DNA from: Actinomycetes bacterium
GTDB lineage: Bacteria; Actinomycetota; Actinomycetes; Actinomycetales; JAJYRW01
Length of the DNA stretch: 9,897 bases
NCBI GenBank assembly: GCA_021793895.1
Contig: JAJYRW010000041.1
Location: 1 to 9,897, forward strand
Direction: 5' to 3'
In this document: positions 1 through 6,078 of the stretch, piece after piece
Layout: each line of letters opens with the position of its first letter
Position numbering within the stretch: the stretch's first letter is position 1
Notes under the pieces: model-generated
What the model saw: the letters and a program-made list of their open reading frames with translations, nothing else
Told to the model about the DNA's origin: nothing
Database searches by the model: none
Translations under genes and position numbers: made by a program

Positions 1-24
1 CTGCCAGCGAGCGTCTCGCGTGTA

Positions 25-1224
25 CTAGTGCAATGCTGCTTCCAGGTGTCGCGCCACACCCCTGGCCGCGCGCCGCCCCGCCCGGGTGGCCCCCAAAGTG
101 GAGGCCGATGCGCCATAGCCGGCCATGAATAATCCGGGCCGTTTCACCACCGTGGAATTGTCTTTCCCCAGCAGGATTCCGCCCCCTGCTTCCCGCAATT
201 CCAGCCCCGCCAGGTGCCGCACGTTTGCGCGAAAACCAGTTGCCCACAACACCGTGTCAATTGGCACTTCCCAAAACCCGCCCGCAGTTGTCTGACCCGG
301 CAGCGCGTGCACGTTTTGGGCACGCACGTACTCATTTGCCACTCCCTGGTCGGGGAACCCGCGCCCATCGGGTTGGGGTCCATTAAGGACGGCGCCCCGT
401 GCCGTCAGCCGCATAAGTCGCCCCCGTGAGATCAACAGTCCCGCTTCGATGTCGGGAATGTAGTAATCGGTTAGTCCCAGGCCGGTGACGGCGGAGACTG
501 ACAGCGGCGCCAAACCGGCCTGCACGCGCTGGGCAACGGCCCGCTCCACGTTTAATCCCCATTCGGCACCAAATTCGCGGCGCGTCCACTGCAGAGTCCG
601 CCGCGTGCTCAATACCGTTTCAACGCCGGCGGCCGAAAGATCTTGAATGAACTGCAGTGCCGAAGTTCCCCCACCTACCACCAGCACGCGTTGATCAACA
701 AAATCGGTAGCGGAGCGGTAGTTCTTCGTGTGTAACTGCTCGCCCATAAACTCATTTGCGCCCGGATAGTGCGGAACATAGGGACTACCCCAGGTTCCCG
801 TGGCATTGATCAACGTGTGTGATCGAAAGACTCCGCGCGAAGTAGTGATGACAAATAGCCCGTTTTCAAAGTGCACGTTCTCCACCCGCGCCGGCCGGAT
901 GACGCGCAACTCATTGAGCTCCTCGAACTGGCCGTAATATCGTGCTACGACATCCCGGGCCGGTTCAGTTGGATCAGGTGTTCCCAACGGCAGACCCGGC
1001 AAATCATGAATCCCGTGCGCCCGCCCCAGGGTGAGAGATTCCCAGCGATGTCGCCAGGCTCCGCCCGGGCCGGAGTTGGAGTCGAAAACCACAAAATCTG
1101 CGCCAGCGATCAACCCGCGCCGCCGCAGATGGTACGCCGCGGCCAGACCGGCTTGACCGGCCCCAATAACTGCCGAGAGCAATATTTGGTCAGCCGCCGG
1201 CGTGGAATTTTCGAAGTGGCTCAC
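25..1224 (-). CDS. FAD/NAD(P)-dependent flavoprotein monooxygenase-like oxidoreductase
   Basis: A 399-residue, probably cytosolic two-dinucleotide-fold flavoprotein. The FAD Rossmann motif GAGQAG is at residues 21-26, followed by GGAWRHRW (54-61), which is typical of FMO-like enzymes. The flavin monooxygenase fingerprint FxGxxxHxxxY is complete as FMGEQLHTKNY (159-169). The second nucleotide motif, for NAD(P)H, is GGGTSA (184-189), and the ATG motif of these flavoproteins is at 328-330 (LWATGF). The family uses NADPH and oxygen to oxygenate N, S or carbonyl substrates; the substrate here cannot be read from the sequence. The start is a GTG at 1224, chosen because the FAD motif follows about 20 residues later; no good Shine-Dalgarno is visible. 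The gene is divergent from the helicase and has no visible pathway partner. Length is normal for the short FMO-like oxidoreductases of actinobacteria. The class call is firm; the exact activity is unknown. Confidence 0.9.
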   Translation of the reverse strand: MSHFENSTPAADQILLSAVIGAGQAGLAAAYHLRRRGLIAGADFVVFDSNSGPGGAWRHRWESLTLGRAHGIHDLPGLPLGTPDPTEPARDVVARYYGQFEELNELRVIRPARVENVHFENGLFVITTSRGVFRSHTLINATGTWGSPYVPHYPGANEFMGEQLHTKNYRSATDFVDQRVLVVGGGTSALQFIQDLSAAGVETVLSTRRTLQWTRREFGAEWGLNVERAVAQRVQAGLAPLSVSAVTGLGLTDYYIPDIEAGLLISRGRLMRLTARGAVLNGPQPDGRGFPDQGVANEYVRAQNVHALPGQTTAGGFWEVPIDTVLWATGFRANVRHLAGLELREAGGGILLGKDNSTVVKRPGLFMAGYGASASTLGATRAGRRAARGVARHLEAALH

Positions 1225-1342
1225 GTCTATTGCAAGGCAAACTACATCCGGGCTATTCCCATCGGCGCTAAATGTCAGTGCGCTGGGTTACAGTCAGTCC
1301 AACTCCACCGGCAACCCCCGGGGACGAGACTGAAAGTGCGCA
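1225..1342. promoter_or_regulatory. Divergent intergenic region with candidate promoters
   Basis: This 118-base gap separates two divergently transcribed genes, so it should hold both promoters. On the plus strand, TTGCAA (1230-1235) and TATTCC (1254-1259) are spaced by 18 bases and could serve the helicase, leaving a leader of about 75 bases. On the minus strand, TAGTTT (1247-1242) fits the actinobacterial TAnnnT -10 pattern for the oxidoreductase but has no good -35. No operator-like palindrome was seen. These are by-eye matches and weak. Confidence 0.3.
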
Positions 1343-3718
1343 ATGACCGACCTAGTTATCACGCCAGAATTTGACCAGGCACTCACATTGCTGCACGGGG
1401 GCCACAATCTGTTCCTAACCGGTAAAGCGGGAACCGGAAAATCCACGCTCATCCGACTCTTTGAACAACAAACCCAGCGCCGCATCCTCGTAGCGGCTCC
1501 AACCGGTATCGCCGCCCTAAACGTCGACGGGTATACGATCCACCGGCTGTTTTCTTTCCACCCCAACATCACGCCCGAGCAGGTGCGCAGCGGCTCCTAC
1601 TACCCGGGAACCTTCGCTAAAGCCCTCAAGAATCTCGACACCTTAATCATTGATGAAATCTCCATGGTGCGCGCGGACTTATTCGACATGCTCGTCGCGG
1701 CCCTGGAGCGCTTCGGGCCCCGCCCCGGTCAGCGTTTTGGTGGAGTGCAACTGGTCCTAGTAGGTGACCTAATGCAATTGCCGCCCGTGGTCACCGAGTA
1801 CGAGCGCGAAATCTTTACTACCCGCTATGCCACTCCCTACTTCTTTTCCGCCGACACGTATCAGCGCCATGAGTTCCCGACCGTGGCCCTGAGCACAATT
1901 TTTCGGCAACAGGGCGACCAGCGCATGACGTCGGTGCTCAACGCCATCCGGGAGGGGCTTTTCTTAGACCAAGCCCAAGCAGACCTAAACGCCCGCACCG
2001 ACCCCGATTTTTCGCCACCCGACCACGAACTGTGGCTGACACTGGCCCCCACGAACCGGATAGTCGCCGTCCGAAATCGTCAAAAGCTCGCCGAGTTACC
2101 GGGGGAGGTGGTGCGATACACCGCGCAAACATCGGGGGATTTATCCAGTTTTGATTTTCCAACTGAAGAGGTCTTGGAGTTCAAAGACGGCGCACAAATC
2201 ATGATGCTCACCAACGACCCACACGGACGCTGGGTCAACGGGACACTGGGCAAAATCACGGCGATCGAACACCGCGGCGGTGACATCGTGGTGGCGGCGG
2301 AGTTTCGCGATGGCTCACATGCGCAGATCACCCCGCACGTGTGGGAGGCGACGGCCCCAACCGTGGTCGGCGGGGCGCTGCGACACGAACCGGTCGGGAC
2401 GTTCCGTCAGCTGCCGTTTAAGTTGGCATGGGCGATTACGATCCACAAGAGCCAGGGCCAGACGGTCGACCGGCTCTTTGTGGACCTAACCGGCGGTGTC
2501 TTCGATTTCGGGCAGCTATACGTGGCGCTGAGTCGCTGCACCTCACTGGACGGGCTCGTATTGAAGCGGCCGGTGTTGGCGAAAGACTTAAAAGCTGATC
2601 GGCGCGTGCATCGGTTTTTAGCGCAAGCCACCAATCAGTCCCGCCCGCGGCGTTTTTGTGCCATAGCGGCGAACTTTATTGGGGCTGAAGACCGCATGTC
2701 CCGCCCTCGCCCCATCGAAATCGCGATCGCTTTCGACGACGGTTCCGAGGTCACCACTGTGGTAAACCCGCAGCGTGATCTGGGTGAGGCGCGGGCGCAA
2801 TTTGGCATCGCCACCCACGATGTACTGCTCGCACCAACGCTGGCCCAGGTGTGGCCGGTCCTTTTAACGCTTATGGACGGCGCCACTCCCGTCGGTATAG
2901 ACGTGGATCAGGTTTTGGGTCTGCTGGATTTTGAACTAAAACGCTTGGGCGTGGCGCTTCCGTTTCCGTTGGGCGTGGACCTGGGCGCGGCCCCGCTATT
3001 GCCGTGGGAGCGGGAGAATTTGGCCGACAGCTCCCCGCTTGCGCGGGCGCGGGCGGCGCTGGGGGCGCGCTCCCGGCTGGGTATCGATGACGATGCGGCG
3101 AGCGCGTTTACGTCCAGTGAAGTGACCGAATCGGCGTTTTTGCTGCTGCGTGATTTTGAAACACGGATCCCGCGCTTGCCGCATGACCCCGCGCTTTCGG
3201 GGCTGCTATTTGCGAGTTGGGCGCTGAGCCTGATTTTGGTGGGCGGCTATGCGGGGGCGCAAGTGGCCCAAATGATGCCGGTGGATGACCCCTCGCTGGT
3301 AGCGGTTGTGCAAAACCGATTGCGGGACGCGATCGAAAACTCAGCCGGACTACCGCAGATACTCCTTGCCCGTTTGCGCGAGGTCGAGACGCTTCTGGGT
3401 GTCGAAATTGAATTGGGAGCTGCGGCAAACACGGGCGATATTGACGCGATCTTGGCGCCGGGCGCACGCGTGTGTTTCACCGGCTCGGTGATCGATCCCA
3501 GCGGCAGGCCGCTAACCAAGAGCGAGCTGGAGGACTTCGTCATCGCGAGGGACTTGGTTTGGACGCCCAGCGTCACAAAAACTAAGTGCGATGTTCTAAT
3601 CGTCGCCGAGATTGGAACCCAATCGGGCAAGGCCCGCAAAGCAAAAGAGTATGGAAAACCCATTTTCTCGGCTGCGGAATTTTTTACCTGGGCAGCCAAG
3701 CGGTTACCGGTGCACTAG
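1343..3718 (+). CDS. Pif1-like superfamily 1 helicase with degenerate DnaQ-like exonuclease domain and BRCT domain
   Basis: A 791-residue protein in three parts. Residues 1-430 form a Pif1/RecD-like 5'-3' DNA helicase motor: Walker A GKAGTGKS (27-34), Walker B LIIDEISMV (101-109), motif III GDLMQLPPV (141-149), IFRQ (186-189), AWAITIHKSQGQT (362-374) and YVALSRCT (393-400). All motor motifs are intact, so ATP-driven unwinding is expected. Residues about 438-600 align by eye with DEDDh exonucleases (FCAIAANFIGAE, then PIEIAIAF, then a DVLLAPT segment), but the acidic and histidine catalytic positions are replaced. Residues about 600-700 are a helical region I do not recognise. Residues about 704-789 look like a BRCT domain (ARVCFTGS, then LTKSELEDFV, then KCDVLIVAE and KAKEYGKPIFS), usually a protein or phosphopeptide docking module at DNA damage or replication sites. 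The ATG start is followed closely by the motor; only a weak GAAAG lies upstream. It converges with the lipoprotein gene with a 35-base gap. Confidence 0.9.
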   Translation: MTDLVITPEFDQALTLLHGGHNLFLTGKAGTGKSTLIRLFEQQTQRRILVAAPTGIAALNVDGYTIHRLFSFHPNITPEQVRSGSYYPGTFAKALKNLDTLIIDEISMVRADLFDMLVAALERFGPRPGQRFGGVQLVLVGDLMQLPPVVTEYEREIFTTRYATPYFFSADTYQRHEFPTVALSTIFRQQGDQRMTSVLNAIREGLFLDQAQADLNARTDPDFSPPDHELWLTLAPTNRIVAVRNRQKLAELPGEVVRYTAQTSGDLSSFDFPTEEVLEFKDGAQIMMLTNDPHGRWVNGTLGKITAIEHRGGDIVVAAEFRDGSHAQITPHVWEATAPTVVGGALRHEPVGTFRQLPFKLAWAITIHKSQGQTVDRLFVDLTGGVFDFGQLYVALSRCTSLDGLVLKRPVLAKDLKADRRVHRFLAQATNQSRPRRFCAIAANFIGAEDRMSRPRPIEIAIAFDDGSEVTTVVNPQRDLGEARAQFGIATHDVLLAPTLAQVWPVLLTLMDGATPVGIDVDQVLGLLDFELKRLGVALPFPLGVDLGAAPLLPWERENLADSSPLARARAALGARSRLGIDDDAASAFTSSEVTESAFLLLRDFETRIPRLPHDPALSGLLFASWALSLILVGGYAGAQVAQMMPVDDPSLVAVVQNRLRDAIENSAGLPQILLARLREVETLLGVEIELGAAANTGDIDAILAPGARVCFTGSVIDPSGRPLTKSELEDFVIARDLVWTPSVTKTKCDVLIVAEIGTQSGKARKAKEYGKPIFSAAEFFTWAAKRLPVH

Positions 3719-3753
3719 CTATAAGGCGAACGCTGTGCCAAAACGCGGGGAGG

Positions 3754-4404
3754 CTAATCGAGTTTCGAGTCCCCGGTTTCGGCGTAGACCTTTACTTCTT
3801 CCGTCTCTGCGTCTGCTTCGATATCGAACTCATACTCGTACTGGCCGTCATCCCACTCATATTTCCAGCTCACGATCCGGCCATCACGAGCATCCAGGGC
3901 GATGTCTTTTGCTTCGTCGAACGGCATGGGATCGTCCAAGTCAATGGCTTCCTCGTGGTCGTCGGTGGAGTCCTCTTCATGTCTGACAACCTCGCCGGTA
4001 TCGGCGTCGACCTTGACTTTGTGATCCGTGCCATCCACGAGCGTTTTGACCGACCATTCCCAGGCGTCGCGTGAGTCGGAGAACTCAATCTCGATGGAGT
4101 GGACCGTTGCGTCCCCACCTGCGCCGACCTCATCAGCGGATGTCTCGAGCGCGTCCTTGGCTGAAATGGGCAACTCGTCGCTGGCGAGATCAATATCTTT
4201 GGCAGTGGCGTCGGCGCTGTTATTCGACGGGTCTTCTGAATCGGGATCGACGGAGTCATTGGGAGTAGTAACATCGCCGGGTTCATCGGCGTGCGTGGGG
4301 GAGGATCCGGTAGGAGTATCTAAATCGCTATCGCCCCCGCATGCCGCAAGGGTAAGGGCAAGGGCACCGGCGATGCTGAGCATCTTGCAGCTTTTTAGGA
4401 ACAT
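3754..4404 (-). CDS. Acidic PepSY-domain lipoprotein
   Basis: A 216-residue predicted lipoprotein. The N-terminus has lysines, a hydrophobic stretch (8-21) and a lipobox LAAC with the acylated cysteine at residue 22, so it should be anchored to the outer face of the membrane. A low-complexity Asp/Ser/Pro/Thr linker follows (about 23-75). Two PepSY-like repeats come next: about 78-142, with the typical pattern ALETSADEV, IEIEFSDSRDAWEWSVK, KVDADTGEVV; and about 160-214, with FDEAKDIAL, WKYEWDDGQYEYEFDIEADAETEEVKVYAETG. PepSY domains are thought to modulate peptidases or mediate envelope interactions; no enzyme motif is present. The start at 4404 is supported by AAGGAG seven bases upstream, and is preferred over the internal Met8. 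It lies 41 bases after the NUDIX stop on the same strand, so read-through is possible. The specific role is unknown. Confidence 0.88.
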   Translation of the reverse strand: MFLKSCKMLSIAGALALTLAACGGDSDLDTPTGSSPTHADEPGDVTTPNDSVDPDSEDPSNNSADATAKDIDLASDELPISAKDALETSADEVGAGGDATVHSIEIEFSDSRDAWEWSVKTLVDGTDHKVKVDADTGEVVRHEEDSTDDHEEAIDLDDPMPFDEAKDIALDARDGRIVSWKYEWDDGQYEYEFDIEADAETEEVKVYAETGDSKLD

Positions 4405-4445
4405 GAACGGTCTCCTTCCGTCCCGTCCAGTGTAAAAACGTATTC
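4405..4445 (-). promoter_or_regulatory. Candidate promoter -10 and strong ribosome binding site for the PepSY lipoprotein
   Basis: Reading the minus strand, TACACT (4434-4429) fits the actinobacterial TAnnnT -10 element. It is followed by AAGGAG seven bases before the ATG at 4404. The ribosome binding site is convincing; the -10 has no recognisable -35 because that position falls in the end of the NUDIX gene. The lipoprotein could be made from this promoter, from upstream read-through, or both. Confidence 0.4.
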
Positions 4446-4853
4446 CTAATCCTGCCCGCTGAAATCGGCGACGATCTGATGGATCGCGGGGATGTCAGCC
4501 GGTGTCCAGGCCAAAGATTCCAATTCCGATGCGGGGACCCATTTGAGCTCGGAGTGCTCCGTTAGTTGCGGTTCCGCCGCGCGCAATGCTGCATAAAATG
4601 TTGTGAGAATGACGATTCCGAAGTCATATTCGTGGGTCGTGGTCGTGATTTGGCGGCCGATTTCAACGTCGCATAAAAGTTCTTCGCGCACCTCGCGCGC
4701 CAGTGCGGCTGTCGGCGTTTCCCCCGGATCGATCTTGCCGCCAGGAAACTCCCACAGCCCGGCCAGGGTCTTTCCGGGCCCGCGGCGCGCGGCCAAAATT
4801 TTATCGCCGCGCACTATGACCGCGCCCACCACATGAATTTTGTTCTTTTTCAA
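4446..4853 (-). CDS. MutT-type NUDIX hydrolase (8-oxo-dGTP diphosphatase-like)
   Basis: A 135-residue single-domain NUDIX protein, the usual length for MutT. The NUDIX box spans residues 39-61: G39, E45 and R53-E54-V-R-E57-E58 are all in place, so the magnesium-binding helix is intact. The box glycine expected at position 60 is leucine (codon TTA). The preceding LWEFPGGKIDPGET (33-46) is very close to the MutT sanitising enzymes, which hydrolyse 8-oxo-dGTP to the monophosphate and so limit A:T to C:G mutations. The C-terminal TEHSELKWVPASEL (98-111) is also typical. The start is TTG at 4853, giving MKKNKIHVVGAV, 11 bases after the oxidoreductase stop. There is no clear Shine-Dalgarno, so translation may depend on coupling to the upstream gene. 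Alternative in-frame GTG codons exist a few residues downstream. Substrate choice is inferred from family resemblance. Confidence 0.88.
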   Translation of the reverse strand: MKKNKIHVVGAVIVRGDKILAARRGPGKTLAGLWEFPGGKIDPGETPTAALAREVREELLCDVEIGRQITTTTHEYDFGIVILTTFYAALRAAEPQLTEHSELKWVPASELESLAWTPADIPAIHQIVADFSGQD

Positions 4854-4864
4854 GGACGCGATTT

Positions 4865-5863
4865 TTATGCAGCGGTTTTCGGGTGCAGCCCCCAGGCTTG
4901 CGCAGTCAGCTCCACCGAGCGCAAGCGAGCGGCCACAGTTGGACCCTGATGGGCGGTAATTAACTCATCAGCGCGGGTATCGGCGGCGAACCCGGTGAGA
5001 TATTCGCGCACGCCATCGGCTGTGCCAACTGCGGAATACTGCATCATCGCGGCGATGCGCTGCCCACCGGGAGATTCCAGAAAAGCGTCTGCCTCTTCGT
5101 CCGAAATTTCCCGACCGGCCGCGGCGAACAGGCGCACTCGCGCCCGCAAGGTTGCCTGCATTTGCGCCCGGGCTTCGGCTTCTGAATCGGCCGCGACCAC
5201 GTTGGCAGCGGCAATGAAATAAGGCTCGGAAAGTTGATCGGAAGGTTGGAAGTTACCGCGGTATGCGCCGATTGCCTCATGCAGCATGGCCGGGGCAAAG
5301 TGCGATGCGAACGCGTAGGGCAGCCCGAGCGCGGCCGCCAATTGCGCCCCAAAAAGTGAAGAGCCCAAAATATAGAGCGGGACGTGGGTTTCCCGGCCCG
5401 GTATCGCTTCAATTCCGGGCACTTTCGATTCATCTGAGAGATAGCCCTGCAGCTCGATCACGTCCTGGGGAAAGCTTTCCGCCGCGCCGGGGTCGCGGCG
5501 TAGTGCCCGCTGCGTTGTCTGGTCACTGCCCGGTGCCCGGCCCAGCCCCAAATCAATGCGCCCGGGATGTAATTCGGCGAGCGTCCCGTAGTGCTCAGCG
5601 ATTACAAGCGGCGCATGATTGGGCAGCATTACCCCGCCGGCCCCGAGTCGGATCTCCTTCGTATGCGCGGCCACGTGCGCGATCAGCACCGAAGTGGCTG
5701 AGGATGCGATCGACTTCATGTTGTGGTGTTCGGCGTACCAAACCCGGGAATAGCCGACCTCCTCAGCCCGCTGGGCTAAAGCGACCGAACCGGCCAGGCT
5801 CTGGGCAATCGTTTCATCTTGGCCAATGGTGGCCAGGTCCAAAATTGAAAGGGGGAGCGCCAT
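4865..5863 (-). CDS. LLM-class flavin-dependent oxidoreductase, MsnO8/YhbW-type
   Basis: A 332-residue bacterial luciferase-like flavoprotein, expected to be a cytosolic TIM barrel using reduced flavin. Family hallmarks are visible in order: LSILDLATIG (5-14), VWYAEHHN (41-48), IRLGAGGVMLPNHAP (71-85), a flavin-site GRIDLGLGRAPGSD (101-114), LYILGSS (163-169) and LPYAFASHFAP (181-191). This arrangement is characteristic of the MsnO8 subgroup, which includes Escherichia coli YhbW, rather than of the light-producing luciferases. Members are annotated as monooxygenases, but substrates are mostly unknown. The ATG at 5863 begins the conserved N-terminus. No normal Shine-Dalgarno is seen; a TAGGCT sequence (5877-5872) ends eight bases before the ATG, which would suit a leaderless or nearly leaderless transcript. 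It is the first gene of a likely two- or three-gene minus-strand unit with the MutT-like and lipoprotein genes. Confidence 0.92.
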   Translation of the reverse strand: MALPLSILDLATIGQDETIAQSLAGSVALAQRAEEVGYSRVWYAEHHNMKSIASSATSVLIAHVAAHTKEIRLGAGGVMLPNHAPLVIAEHYGTLAELHPGRIDLGLGRAPGSDQTTQRALRRDPGAAESFPQDVIELQGYLSDESKVPGIEAIPGRETHVPLYILGSSLFGAQLAAALGLPYAFASHFAPAMLHEAIGAYRGNFQPSDQLSEPYFIAAANVVAADSEAEARAQMQATLRARVRLFAAAGREISDEEADAFLESPGGQRIAAMMQYSAVGTADGVREYLTGFAADTRADELITAHQGPTVAARLRSVELTAQAWGLHPKTAA

Positions 5864-5907
5864 GGGCCCAGCCTAAAACACGCCTATGCGAGGTGCGGGG
5901 GCCCATG
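5861..5907 (-). repeat. 9-bp perfect inverted repeat enclosing the oxidoreductase start codon
   Basis: CATGGGCCC (5861-5869) and GGGCCCATG (5899-5907) are exact reverse complements separated by 29 bases. On the minus strand the second arm contains the ATG start codon at 5863. A transcript starting upstream of 5907 could fold so that the start codon is in the stem. The loop contains the TAGGCT element. A chance match is possible in this GC-rich stretch. Confidence 0.4.
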
Positions 5908-6078
5908 CGCCTCCCCGGCGCTGGCGCCGCCGCGCGGCTGCCACAAAGACCAGAGCTACTCCCACGCAGAGCCCGCGCCGCCGCGCAAACACACGGCGTG
6001 AAAAGTTTAGGCGCCCGAAACAATAGTGTTGGCTAACCTCACTTTTTCCGCACGATTCTGCGTGAAACAATTTAGATC
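5864..6078. promoter_or_regulatory. Divergent intergenic region between flavin oxidoreductase and metal ATPase
   Basis: A 215-base gap between divergent genes. The left 130 bases are very GC-rich (around 5910-5990), with short GC hairpins and no convincing reading frame. The right 80 bases are AT-richer and hold the DtxR-like box and probable promoter of the P-type ATPase. A second partial half-site, GTTTAGGC (6005-6012), lies upstream of the box. I see no small gene or RNA here. Confidence 0.5.
6023..6041 (+). promoter_or_regulatory. DtxR/MntR/IdeR-like operator upstream of the P-type ATPase
   Basis: The 19 bases ATAGTGTTGGCTAACCTCA match the right half of the DtxR/IdeR consensus TWAGGTWAGSCTWACCTWA strongly (GGCTAACCTCA, one mismatch in 11); the left half is weak. 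It lies 38 bases before the ATG at 6079. It overlaps plausible core promoter sequences (TTGGCT at 6029-6034 as a -35, or TAACCT at 6034-6039 as a -10), so binding would be expected to repress. No Shine-Dalgarno precedes the ATG. The box type is by-eye; which metalloregulator binds is inferred. Confidence 0.5.

Noticed and set aside
871..1374. 167-residue plus-strand open frame
   Set aside because: It lies mostly opposite the oxidoreductase gene and runs into the helicase start; the translation has no recognisable domain, and both overlapped genes have clear family motifs.
3247..3699. 150-residue minus-strand open frame opposite the helicase C-terminus
   Set aside because: Antisense to the BRCT region, with no motif and no ribosome binding site noted.
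3719..3753. Bidirectional terminator between the convergent helicase and lipoprotein genes
   Set aside because: I found no convincing stem-loop or T-run in the 35-base gap.
3586..4435. Plus-strand frames of 162, 124 and 135 residues opposite the lipoprotein
   Set aside because: The minus-strand lipoprotein has a signal peptide, lipobox and strong ribosome binding site; the plus-strand frames have none of these.
5263..6036. 257-residue plus-strand open frame
   Set aside because: It is antisense to the flavin oxidoreductase, very rich in Arg, Ala and Pro, and shows no domain; typical shadow of a GC-rich gene.
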